Assembly (NCBI RefSeq): GCF_900182745.1
Contig: NZ_FXTY01000002.1
Span: 124,001 to 188,000 of the forward strand
Reading direction: 5' to 3'
Length of the DNA stretch: 64,000 nucleotides
Origin: Shimia sagamensis
GTDB lineage: Bacteria; Pseudomonadota; Alphaproteobacteria; Rhodobacterales; Rhodobacteraceae
The notes under the pieces were generated by a model. It was given only the letters and a program-made list of their open reading frames with translations. It ran no database searches and was not told where the DNA came from. Shown in pieces: positions 8,118-17,642 of the stretch. A program made the translations under genes and the position numbers. How positions within the stretch are numbered: position 1 is the first letter of the stretch; every line of letters begins with the position of its first letter.

Positions 8118-9335
8118 ATGACCAAAGACAATCTGCCGATAACGCAGGTCGAATTCATTGCCCTGTGCGCGATGATGTTTGCCACCATTGCGTTCTCAAT
8201 TGACGCCATGCTCCCGGCATTGCCACAAATCGCCGCCGAACTCAGCCCCGGCAGCCACAACACCGAAACCCTGATTGTCATGTCCTTTGTGCTTGGCATG
8301 GGCGTAGGTACGTTTTTCACAGGCCCCCTGTCGGATCGCTTTGGCCGTAAGCCAGTGCTGATCTCCGGCGCGGTGATCTACACGCTCTGTGCCTTTATTG
8401 GGTATCAAAGCCAAACTCTGGAATGGTTGCTGGCCGCCCGCCTGTTCCAAGGCATGGGTGCCGCAGGCCCCCGCGTTGTGACTCTTGCCATTGTCCGAGA
8501 CTTGTTTTCCGGTCGCGACATGGCCCGCATCATGTCGTTTGTCATGATGGTCTTTATTTTGGTGCCTGCCGCGGCGCCTCTTCTGGGACAATTCATCATC
8601 GATTTCTCCTCCTGGCGCGGCATCTTTATCGCTTTCATGCTGTTTTCCATGGTCTCGGTTCTTTGGATTGGCATCCGTCTGCCTGAGCCGCTGCCCGTAG
8701 AGCAGCGCCGCCCGTTCAGCATGGCCAAACTGTTGGCCGGCCTACGCGAAATGTGGGGCATTCCCGCCGTGCGCACGTCTATCCTGGTGCAATCGCTGAT
8801 CATGGGCAGCCTCTTTGGCCTGATTGGCACCGTGCAATTGGTTTATGATCAAACCTATGACCGTGCCGCCGAGTTCCCATATTGGTTTGCCGGCATCGCT
8901 CTGGCCTCTGGCACCGCCAGCCTCCTAAACGCCAAACTGGTGATGAATTGGGGCATGCGCTTTCTGGTGACAGTTGCCATCGCGAGCAAAATCTTCTGTG
9001 CCAGCATTATGGTTGTGGCTTTGACAACGCTGAACACCGAAATGCAATTCTATGCTTTTGCCCTGTGGCAACTGACCGTATTTTTCTCTGTTGGCCTGAC
9101 AATTGGTAACCTCAACGCCATGGCTATGGAACCTCTGGGGCATATGGCGGGCACCGCTGCGTCTGTCATGGGCGCGCTCTCCACCATTTTTGGCGTGATC
9201 ATCGCGGCGCCCATCAGCCTCGCGTTTGATGGCACACCTCTACCATTGGTTATGTCCATTGGCGCGTTGGCTCTGGTGGGTTTCATGCTGATGCTGCACA
9301 TGCGTCGAATTGAAGCCCGCGCTGTCACCGCCTAA
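8118..9335 (+). CDS. MFS exporter, Bcr/CflA-like
   Basis: A 405-residue integral membrane protein with about twelve hydrophobic segments. Segment 1 carries FSIDAMLPALPQIA, and the loop after segment 2 has the MFS signature GPLSDRFGRKPVL. The motif C-like sequence GMGAAGPRVV is in segment 4-5. These are typical of the drug:H+ antiporter-1 (Bcr/CflA) group, which exports drugs or small metabolites. The start at 8118 has GGAG six bases upstream; an in-frame ATG at 8091 has no good ribosome site. It stands between two accessory groups with no obvious regulator gene beside it. Confidence 0.85.
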   Translation: MTKDNLPITQVEFIALCAMMFATIAFSIDAMLPALPQIAAELSPGSHNTETLIVMSFVLGMGVGTFFTGPLSDRFGRKPVLISGAVIYTLCAFIGYQSQTLEWLLAARLFQGMGAAGPRVVTLAIVRDLFSGRDMARIMSFVMMVFILVPAAAPLLGQFIIDFSSWRGIFIAFMLFSMVSVLWIGIRLPEPLPVEQRRPFSMAKLLAGLREMWGIPAVRTSILVQSLIMGSLFGLIGTVQLVYDQTYDRAAEFPYWFAGIALASGTASLLNAKLVMNWGMRFLVTVAIASKIFCASIMVVALTTLNTEMQFYAFALWQLTVFFSVGLTIGNLNAMAMEPLGHMAGTAASVMGALSTIFGVIIAAPISLAFDGTPLPLVMSIGALALVGFMLMLHMRRIEARAVTA

Positions 9336-9376
9336 AGCTACTTGCACATCCACTGGCCATGCGGAAAAGTAGCCGC

Positions 9377-10594
9377 ATGGCCAGCGCTCTAATCCTCCGC
9401 AATCGCAATTACCGTCTTCTCTTTGCCTCCGGCGCCCTGACCAATCTCGGCGACGGCCTTGTGATGCTGGCCATCCCTTGGTTGGCCACATTGCTGACCC
9501 GTGAGCCAGTGGCCATCGCCGCCGTCGCAGCAGCTGGCCGCCTGCCCTGGTTGTTCTTCGCTTTGCCCGCTGGCGTGATCGCCGATCAGGTTGATCGCCG
9601 CAAGCTTATCGCCCGCGCCGACCTATTGCGCGCCACGCTTGTGGGGGCCATCTTGTGGCTGGCGCTCAGTGCCCCCGGCGCAGGTGCAATCTGGCTTCTC
9701 GCTGCGCTCACCTTCCTACTTGGCGCGGCCGAAGTCCTGCGTGACAACGCGGCGCAGACCATACTGCCTGACATCGTGACACCCTCTGATCTCGAAGCCG
9801 CCAACGGCCAGATGTGGAGCGTGGAACAACTCACTGGTCAATTTATTGGACCACCACTGGCAGGCTTCCTGATCGCCTCCAGCGTCGCGCTGCCATTTGG
9901 TCTAGACATCGCGGCTCTTATGCTGGCCGCCGGCATGATCTGGATGATCAGCCTGGCCCCCCGCCCCAAAGTGCAACAAAACTTCTTTGGCGCTCTGAAA
10001 GAAGGCATTGCCTTCATGCGCTCCGACCGCCTTCTGCTGCGTCTCGCCATTGTGCTGGGCTGTGCCAATTTCATCGCCATGGGCACAATGACCGTGCAAG
10101 TGCTCTTTGCCCAAGACGTGCTTTCCCTCACCGCCACACAATACGGTTTCTTGCTGTCCATCGCCGCCCTCGGTGCCATCACCGGCAGTCTCACTGCACC
10201 CAAATTAGTGCAATGGTGTGGCACTCAATCTTGCCTCTACGCCTCCATCGCCATATGGGGCATCGGCTACGGCACGATCGGCCTGACCACTTCGGCCATC
10301 CCGATGGCATTTGCACTGTTCTCGGTCATGGCCGCCGCGATGTTGTGGAACGTGATCACAGTCTCCTGGCGCCAACGCCGCATTCCTACGGAGCTACTGG
10401 GCCGTGTGAACAGCATCTATCGTTTCTTTGGCTGGGGCAGCATGCCGCTTGGCGCTATGGCGGCCGGGGCTATGGTTGCGCTGCTAGAACCATCCTTGGG
10501 CCGTGAGCTGGCTCTTCGCGCGCCTTTCTTCACCGCCGCCGCACTATGCCTCTGCCTGCTGCTCTATGCCATTTCCCGCCTGCAACTGGACTGA
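9377..10594 (+). CDS. MFS transporter, EntS-like
   Basis: A 405-residue MFS protein of the MFS_3/EntS type: it begins RNRNYRLLFASGALTNLGDG, has the segment 2-3 signature ADQVDRRKL, and has ENAA-like DNAAQTILPDIV after segment 5. Members export siderophores or other small molecules, but no siderophore genes are near. The start at 9377 follows GGAAAAG; the ATG at 9359 has no such site. It lies 41 bp after the Bcr/CflA-like exporter in the same direction, so the two may be one transcript. Confidence 0.82.
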   Translation: MASALILRNRNYRLLFASGALTNLGDGLVMLAIPWLATLLTREPVAIAAVAAAGRLPWLFFALPAGVIADQVDRRKLIARADLLRATLVGAILWLALSAPGAGAIWLLAALTFLLGAAEVLRDNAAQTILPDIVTPSDLEAANGQMWSVEQLTGQFIGPPLAGFLIASSVALPFGLDIAALMLAAGMIWMISLAPRPKVQQNFFGALKEGIAFMRSDRLLLRLAIVLGCANFIAMGTMTVQVLFAQDVLSLTATQYGFLLSIAALGAITGSLTAPKLVQWCGTQSCLYASIAIWGIGYGTIGLTTSAIPMAFALFSVMAAAMLWNVITVSWRQRRIPTELLGRVNSIYRFFGWGSMPLGAMAAGAMVALLEPSLGRELALRAPFFTAAALCLCLLLYAISRLQLD

Positions 10595-10664
10595 CCAAAC
10601 GCATTCATTTCCCCTAAATACCCGGGAGTCTGGGGCAGCGCGCACATGCAAAACACCGCAGAAA

Positions 10665-10707
10665 CGCACCTCCACAAAACAGCCGCGATACAGATGCAAT
10701 ACCGACG
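10665..10707. repeat. Dispersed 43-bp repeat, copy 1
   Basis: This stretch matches 38276-38318 at 36 of 43 positions without gaps; the first 27 bases have only two differences. It occupies the gap between the convergent MFS and mfd genes, just before the mfd stop codon. The shared core begins CGCACCTCC and both copies end ACCGACG. Upstream of it, around 10615-10640, is a GC-rich stretch with CCCGGGAGTCTGGGG. Confidence 0.7.
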
Positions 10708-10709
10708 CG

Positions 10710-13700
10710 TTATTTGGCGGATTTTGCCTTCTTGCGCTTCTTCTCATCAACCACTTTTTGAGCAAGGTCTCGGGCAATCGCAAACGCGCCTTTGATCTTG
10801 TCAGAGGCCTTCTGCCAATCCCGACGCACCACAATTTTATTGTCTTTGACCTTGGCGAGCCCCTTCTGATCCTGAATGAACTCCACCAAGCCTTGAGGCG
10901 AGGCAAACTTGTCGTTGTGGAACTGAATAGTCGCGCCCTTTGGTCCGCCGTCCAGCTTGGCAATTCCGGCTTTCTTGCACATCTCTTTGATACGCACGAT
11001 CAACAGTAACGTATTGACCTCTTTTGGTAATTTTCCAAACCGGTCGATCAGTTCAGCGGCAAATCCTTCAAGCTCCACCTTCCCCTGAAGTCCGCTCAAA
11101 CGACGGTACAATCCAAGCCGTACATCCAAGTCTGGCACATAGGTATCCGGGATCAAAACCGGTACACCCAAGTTGATTTGTGGCGCCCACTGATCGTCTC
11201 CACCTGACAGGCCTTCCAGCTCACCGGTTTTGATCTTGGCAATCGCGTCCTCCAGCATCGACTGGTACAGCTCATACCCCACGTCGCGCATTTGGCCGGA
11301 CTGCTCTTCACCCAGCAAATTCCCGGCCCCCCGAATATCAAGGTCTTGAGACGCAAGAGTAAATCCGGCGCCCAAAGTGTCCAGAGACCCCAACACCCGC
11401 AGCCGCTTTTCCGCCGCCGGAGTCAACTTCACCCGCGGTTTTGTGGTCATATAGGCATAGGCTCGTGTCTTGGAGCGCCCAACCCGTCCCCGAATTTGAT
11501 AGAGCTGCGCCAATCCAAACATGTCTGCGCGATGCACAATCATTGTGTTGGCGGTGGGAATATCGAGACCGCTTTCCACAATTGTTGTGGCCAGCAGCAC
11601 ATCATACTTGCCGTCATAAAACGCGTTCATGCGGTCATCGAGCTCACCCGCCGCCATCTGACCACTGGCCGTGATAAAGCTCACTTCAGGCACATGATCA
11701 CGTAAAAACTCTTCAATTTCAGGCAGATCACTGATCCGTGGCACCACGTAGAAACTCTGCCCACCGCGATAATGCTCGCGCAAAAGCGCTTCACGTATTG
11801 TCACCGCATCAAAGGAACTCACGTATGTGCGAATTGCCAGTCGGTCCACCGGCGGCGTGCCAATGATAGACAGATCGCGTACACCAGACAGGCTCAATTG
11901 TAAGGTCCGTGGGATTGGCGTTGCAGTCAACGTCAGCACATGCACATCACTGCGCATCTGTTTGAGCCGCTCCTTATGCGCCACGCCAAAGTGTTGTTCT
12001 TCATCAATGATCAGCAGCCCGAGATCTCTGAACCGGATATTTTTGGCCAAAAGCGCATGAGTTCCAACGACAATATCGACCGTGCCGCGTGCCATTCCAT
12101 CGCGAGTTTTCTCAGCTTCTTTTGCCGAAACAAACCGTGACAAAGTTCTAACTTCTAAGGGAAATCCCCTAAATCGTTCAGCAAATCCCTTTGCGTGCTG
12201 ACGCGCCAGCAGCGTGGTTGGCGCAATCACTGCCACCTGTTGCCCTGACATCGCCGCCACAAATGCCGCGCGCATCGCCACTTCGGTTTTGCCAAAGCCA
12301 ACGTCACCACACACCAAACGATCCATCGGGCGTCCGGACGCCAAATCGCCGATCACGTCCCCAATCGCGCTAAGCTGATCTTCGGTTTCCTGATACGGGA
12401 ACCGTGCAGAGAATTCCTCCCACGCGTGATGCTGCGCCTCTAACACAGGTGCCCTGCGCAACTCCCGCTCTGCCGCCACCCGAATGAGCCGATCCGCCAT
12501 CTCGCGGATACGCTCTTTGAGTTTGGCTTTCTTCGCCTGCCAAGCGCCCCCGCCCAAACGATCCAGAAGGCCTTCGTCATGGCCATATTTTGAGAGCAAC
12601 TCGATGTTCTCAACTGGCAAGTAAAGCTTTGAAGACTCGGCATATTCCAGGGAGATAGTCTCATGTGCAGCGCCTGCTGCCGTGATTACTTCAAGCCCAA
12701 GATAACGCCCTACGCCGTGGTCCACATGTACCACCAAATCACCGGGGCTGAGCGACTGTGTTTCGGTGAGAAAGTTCTCTGCCCGTTTCTTCTTGCGTGG
12801 CGCGCGGATCAAACGGTCACCCAGCACGTCTTGCTCGGAAATCACCGTCATAGATGGGGTGACAAATCCGTGTTCCAACGCCCAAACCGCCAGGTACAGC
12901 CCAGATTTCCCAAGGTTCTTTGCATCCTTGATGTGGACGGTTTCCGCCAGACCTTCGTCTTCGATCAGGCCGCTTAAACGCTCCCGCGCGCCCTCGGAAT
13001 AGCTTGCCACAACCACCGGTCCGTCAGTCCGCATCGACCGAATGTGATCTGCCAAAGCTCCAAAAAGGCTCACATTTTCTTGTTGTCGCTCCGGCGAGAA
13101 ATTTCGACCAATACGCCCGCCTGCATCAATCACACCGGGCCCCGAGGCTTGTGGCAAAGGTGAGAAATGCAGCACCCGTCGCCCACCGATGGCCCTGCTC
13201 CAAGCCTCATCGTCCAAATACATAAGCTGCGGTGGAACGGGTTTATAGACAGTATCCATGCGCGCCTTTTGCGCCATGGCATGTTTGCGCGTCTCATATT
13301 GATCTGCCACACTGTCCCAACGCGCAATGCGCGCTGCATCCGATTGATCATCCACAGAAATCACTGCATTTGGCAGATAATCAAACAGCGTTTCCAACTC
13401 TTCGTGGAAAAACGGCAACCAGTGCTCCACACCTTGATGTTTGCGTCCCGCGCTGACCGCTTCATACAGAGGATCATCGGTGCCTGCTGCGCCAAATTCG
13501 ATACGATAATTCTGTCGGAACCGCGTGATGGCTGACTCATCCAGAATGACTTCGCTGACGGGTGCAAGCTCGATCAGGTCTAGGTTTTCGGTGGTACGCT
13601 GCGTCGCCGGATCAAACCGCCGCACCCCATCCAAAATGTCTCCAAAGAAATCAAGCCGCACCGGGCCACTGTCGCCGGGTGGGAAAATATCAATAATCCC

Positions 13701-14177
13701 CCCGCGAATTGCGTAATCTCCCGGCTCCATAACCGTCGGTGCTTGTGTGAACCCCATCCGTACCAGGAATTGGCGCAGTGCCTTTTCATCAACGCGCTGA
13801 TCGACCTGCGCCCGAAACGCTGCTTCTTTCAAAATCTTACGTGCAGGCACCCGCTGTGTGGCCGCGTTGAGCGTGGTCAGGAGTACAAACCGACTGGGCA
13901 TGTCATGCACCAGCCCGGCCAATGTCGCCATACGGGTCGCAGAGATATTGGCATTGGGTGACACACGGTCAAACGGCAGACAATCCCACCCCGGAAACAC
14001 AATAACCGGCATGTCTGGTTGAAAGAACTCCAGCGCCGCCTTGGTGGCCGCCATGCGCTTGTCGTCGCGCGCTACATGCACCACGGGACCGTTGCTTTTG
14101 GCCACCTCATTGAGGATCAACTGAGCATCAAAGCCTTCAGGAGCCCCACCCACGGAGATGTGTTGCGCGTCTTTCAT
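10710..14177 (-). CDS. mfd: Transcription-repair coupling factor Mfd
   Basis: A 1155-residue protein, the usual Mfd length. The N-terminal third is a UvrB-like damage-recognition module, followed by the RNA-polymerase-interaction domain around residues 470-560 (PGDLVVHVDHGVGRYLGLE). Then comes a RecG-like translocase with Walker A CGDVGFGKTEVAM, the DEEQ box LLIIDEEQHFG, TATPIPRTL, and the QIRGRVGRS motif. A TRCF C-terminal domain closes the protein. Mfd removes RNA polymerase stalled at lesions and recruits UvrA. The ending is Lys-rich. The gene is transcribed alone, convergent with an MFS gene. Confidence 0.97.
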   Translation of the reverse strand: MKDAQHISVGGAPEGFDAQLILNEVAKSNGPVVHVARDDKRMAATKAALEFFQPDMPVIVFPGWDCLPFDRVSPNANISATRMATLAGLVHDMPSRFVLLTTLNAATQRVPARKILKEAAFRAQVDQRVDEKALRQFLVRMGFTQAPTVMEPGDYAIRGGIIDIFPPGDSGPVRLDFFGDILDGVRRFDPATQRTTENLDLIELAPVSEVILDESAITRFRQNYRIEFGAAGTDDPLYEAVSAGRKHQGVEHWLPFFHEELETLFDYLPNAVISVDDQSDAARIARWDSVADQYETRKHAMAQKARMDTVYKPVPPQLMYLDDEAWSRAIGGRRVLHFSPLPQASGPGVIDAGGRIGRNFSPERQQENVSLFGALADHIRSMRTDGPVVVASYSEGARERLSGLIEDEGLAETVHIKDAKNLGKSGLYLAVWALEHGFVTPSMTVISEQDVLGDRLIRAPRKKKRAENFLTETQSLSPGDLVVHVDHGVGRYLGLEVITAAGAAHETISLEYAESSKLYLPVENIELLSKYGHDEGLLDRLGGGAWQAKKAKLKERIREMADRLIRVAAERELRRAPVLEAQHHAWEEFSARFPYQETEDQLSAIGDVIGDLASGRPMDRLVCGDVGFGKTEVAMRAAFVAAMSGQQVAVIAPTTLLARQHAKGFAERFRGFPLEVRTLSRFVSAKEAEKTRDGMARGTVDIVVGTHALLAKNIRFRDLGLLIIDEEQHFGVAHKERLKQMRSDVHVLTLTATPIPRTLQLSLSGVRDLSIIGTPPVDRLAIRTYVSSFDAVTIREALLREHYRGGQSFYVVPRISDLPEIEEFLRDHVPEVSFITASGQMAAGELDDRMNAFYDGKYDVLLATTIVESGLDIPTANTMIVHRADMFGLAQLYQIRGRVGRSKTRAYAYMTTKPRVKLTPAAEKRLRVLGSLDTLGAGFTLASQDLDIRGAGNLLGEEQSGQMRDVGYELYQSMLEDAIAKIKTGELEGLSGGDDQWAPQINLGVPVLIPDTYVPDLDVRLGLYRRLSGLQGKVELEGFAAELIDRFGKLPKEVNTLLLIVRIKEMCKKAGIAKLDGGPKGATIQFHNDKFASPQGLVEFIQDQKGLAKVKDNKIVVRRDWQKASDKIKGAFAIARDLAQKVVDEKKRKKAKSAK

Positions 14178-14216
14178 CGGATTAACCGTCCAATTTATAG
14201 TGTTACGCGGGTAAGT

Positions 14217-14750
14217 TTACCCAAGCGGAGAGATTTGAAAGTTCTGAAACATGCCCCAAAGCGAGGTCACAAAAATCGAGATCATCCCGATAAATTGCAC
14301 CCAAAACCGATGCCGCGCCAATCGTTTTCTGAGCTCTTCAGGCTGGGGAGCTTCTACCCGAATGCGTCGAGCCAGCCGCACGCTGAGCAAGCTGACAATA
14401 CTCATTGGGAACAGGAGCAAGAAAACTGCCTGCGCGAACTCCACGTTGTAGCCAAACCCCACGCCAGCCAATCCTGTTAGGATAAAACAGCTGCCGCCGA
14501 TTAGAAAAAGCCCGGAAACATCAGCAATGTGTAGCAATCGGTTGCAGTTGATCCGCACGAGATCCTGCAGGTCAATCTCCGCCTGCCCTCCGTTGCGTTT
14601 GGCCCGCAGAACGGAATCCCACGGCACGCCCAGCACCCAATGGCTGGCCGAAGACCAAAAAACCGCAAGCGCAATCCAGAACCAGAGGTTGCTGAAACTG
14701 CGCATATCGATGAGTTCAAAAATTGTTTGGCTCAGGTCCAAAGTCTTCAC
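14217..14750 (-). CDS. Conserved small membrane protein
   Basis: A 177-residue membrane protein with about four hydrophobic segments (near residues 20-45, 78-98, 105-122 and 150-168). It has a conserved-looking start (TIFELIDMRSFSNLWFWIAL) and a positively charged loop after the third segment. I recognise it as a family common in Rhodobacterales, sometimes labelled as a component of the SufBCD complex; I see nothing in the sequence that supports an Fe-S role. The start is a GTG at 14750, with AAAGGG too close for comfort, so a nearby TTG or the ATG at 14705 remain possible. It lies upstream of mfd on the same strand. Confidence 0.7.
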   Translation of the reverse strand: MKTLDLSQTIFELIDMRSFSNLWFWIALAVFWSSASHWVLGVPWDSVLRAKRNGGQAEIDLQDLVRINCNRLLHIADVSGLFLIGGSCFILTGLAGVGFGYNVEFAQAVFLLLFPMSIVSLLSVRLARRIRVEAPQPEELRKRLARHRFWVQFIGMISIFVTSLWGMFQNFQISPLG

Positions 14751-14760
14751 TGCCCTTTAG

Positions 14761-15861
<1,101 letters not shown>

Positions 15862-15994
15862 CCCACAATGTGCCACAAAATATAGTGATCTGGCGCAGTT
15901 TTCGTGACATCACAGGCTGCGCCATCTATAGTCACTGCAAACCGGATCAAAAAACCGGTGATCTGAGCAGAACAAAACATATGGGCAATAGACC

Positions 15995-16555
15995 ATGAGC
16001 AATATAACACGGCGCGGCTTTGCGCTTTCCGGACTCGCTGCGGCAGGTATGACTGCAGCATGTGGCAACGGCGTAGGCTCCAATGCCTCAAGTGAAATCG
16101 ATGCGCGCGCCGACACCACGCTGGACTACCTCTTCACCGAATATCCCAACACATTGGATTTGAAAGCCAAATCCACTGGTATGCTGGTCATGCCTTTGAT
16201 CACCGAAGCTGGGTTTGGCTTTGGCGGCGGCTACGGCCGTGGCGCATTGCGGATCAACGACGCCACTGTCGACTACTATTCCGCCACCAAAGGCAGCGTT
16301 GGTTTGCAAATTGGCGCCCAACAACACGCACATGTGTTGTTCTTTATGACCGACGGCGCGCTCACCGAATTCCGCAGTTCAAACGGCTGGGCCGCGGGCG
16401 CCGGAGTGCAATATGTGGTTGCCAACGAAGGCGCCAATATTTCGGCTGAAACCACCAATCTTTTGGCCCCTGTGATCGCGGTGATCTTCGGTCAGGCAGG
16501 CTTGAAGGTCGGCGCCACACTCGAAGGCATCAAATACACCCGCATCATCCCGTAA
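15995..16555 (+). CDS. SYLF/YSC84-domain lipoprotein
   Basis: A 186-residue exported protein. The N-terminus has twin arginines (ITRRGFALSG), a hydrophobic stretch and an Ala-Ala-Cys at about residues 26-28, suggesting a Tat-exported lipoprotein. The body has the YSC84/SYLF pattern: KSTGMLVMPLITEAGFGFGG, GRGALRIND, VDYYSATKGSVGLQIGAQQ, then LVAPVIAVIFGQAGLKVGAT-like strands ending GIKYTRI. SYLF domains bind lipids, and bacterial members are secreted or membrane-attached proteins of unclear role. It follows hemB but the link is only positional. Confidence 0.88.
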   Translation: MSNITRRGFALSGLAAAGMTAACGNGVGSNASSEIDARADTTLDYLFTEYPNTLDLKAKSTGMLVMPLITEAGFGFGGGYGRGALRINDATVDYYSATKGSVGLQIGAQQHAHVLFFMTDGALTEFRSSNGWAAGAGVQYVVANEGANISAETTNLLAPVIAVIFGQAGLKVGATLEGIKYTRIIP

Positions 16556-16603
16556 ATCTCTGACCTTTCAGGATATATCACACCCCCGAAGGTGTCTTGA
16601 TCT

Positions 16604-16636
16604 GAGCGCGCGGGGCATTCCCACGCGCTCGGTTTG
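16604..16636 (+). terminator. Terminator-like hairpin after the SYLF gene
   Basis: GAGCGCG (16604-16610) pairs with CGCGCTC (16624-16630), and the inner GGG/CCC adds three pairs. GGTTTG follows. A smaller stem, ACACC with GGTGT, lies just upstream at about 16580-16595. It separates the SYLF gene from the convergent dehydrogenase. Confidence 0.55.
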
Positions 16637-16688
16637 TATCCACTTACGGTCTGTGCCCAGCTTTCGGATGCGTCATGAAGGGGCGTAT

Positions 16689-17561
16689 TTAACCCATTGC
16701 CCGCAGGCGTTTGATCAAGCTTGACGTGTCCCAACGCCCGCCATCCAATTTCTGCACGTCTTTGTAGAACTGATCCACCAAGGCGGTCACTGGCAAGCTC
16801 GCGCCCACCTCATCTGCTGTCGACAGACAGATCCCCAGATCTTTGCGCATCCAATCAACCGCAAACCCGTGCTCGAACTCGTCGTCAATCATGGTCTCGT
16901 AGCGGTTCTGCATTTGCCAGCTGCCCGCAGCCCCACCGGCAATCACTTCCACAACGGCACGGCCGTCCAGCCCGGCCTTTTCGGCGAAATGCAGTCCTTC
17001 TGACAGACCCTGAACTAAGCCAGCAATACAAATCTGGTTCACCATCTTGGTCAGCTGACCCGCGCCGCTCTCGCCCAATCGTTTGATCGACCGTCCGTAA
17101 GCCTGCATAACCGGTTCAGCAGCCTCATAACTGGCTTCGTCACCGCCACACATGATCGACAACACGCCATTTTCGGCCCCGGCCTGACCACCGGACACCG
17201 GTGCGTCCACAAAGGCGATGCCTAGCGCTTTGCCCGCATCATATAACTCAGCAGTGACCTTGGCGGACACAGTGGTGTGATCCACAAAAATTGTGTCACG
17301 CCCCATGCCTTCAAACGCACCGTTTTCGCCAATACAAACCTGGCGCAAGTCATCATCATTGCCAACACAGCACATCACAAAATCAGCGCCCGCTACAGCC
17401 TCAGAAGGCGTCGCGCCAAAGGCCCCGCCATTTTCCTTGGCCCAAGCCTCAGATTTTGCAGTTGTACGATTAAAAACAGTCACTTCGTGACCGGCCTTCG
17501 CCAAGTGCCCAGCCATTGGATAGCCCATCACACCAAGCCCCAAAAACGCAACTTTTGCCAT
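16689..17561 (-). CDS. 3-hydroxyisobutyrate dehydrogenase-family oxidoreductase
   Basis: A 290-residue beta-hydroxyacid dehydrogenase. The NAD(P)-binding Rossmann start GLGVMGYPMAGHLAKAGHEV and the next strand VFNRTT are intact; Arg after Asn suggests NADPH may be accepted. The substrate-binding motif FVDAPVSGGQAGAENG and the catalytic lysine in GAGQLTKMVNQ are present. Such enzymes oxidise 3-hydroxyisobutyrate, or reduce tartronate or succinic semialdehyde. The exact substrate cannot be told. It is divergent from the penicillin acylase gene with 81 bp between. Confidence 0.9.
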   Translation of the reverse strand: MAKVAFLGLGVMGYPMAGHLAKAGHEVTVFNRTTAKSEAWAKENGGAFGATPSEAVAGADFVMCCVGNDDDLRQVCIGENGAFEGMGRDTIFVDHTTVSAKVTAELYDAGKALGIAFVDAPVSGGQAGAENGVLSIMCGGDEASYEAAEPVMQAYGRSIKRLGESGAGQLTKMVNQICIAGLVQGLSEGLHFAEKAGLDGRAVVEVIAGGAAGSWQMQNRYETMIDDEFEHGFAVDWMRKDLGICLSTADEVGASLPVTALVDQFYKDVQKLDGGRWDTSSLIKRLRAMG

Positions 17562-17642
17562 CGTCTTTCCCCCATCTGTCTATTGTCGTAATACTTGTCT
17601 CGCCTGTACAAGCAGAAGGCAAGAACAAACAAAGGCAGCTCT

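Noticed and set aside
9377-10594. Siderophore export locus from the EntS-like transporter
   Set aside because: No siderophore synthesis, receptor or Fur-type site is seen around it; EntS-like is only a fold-level name.
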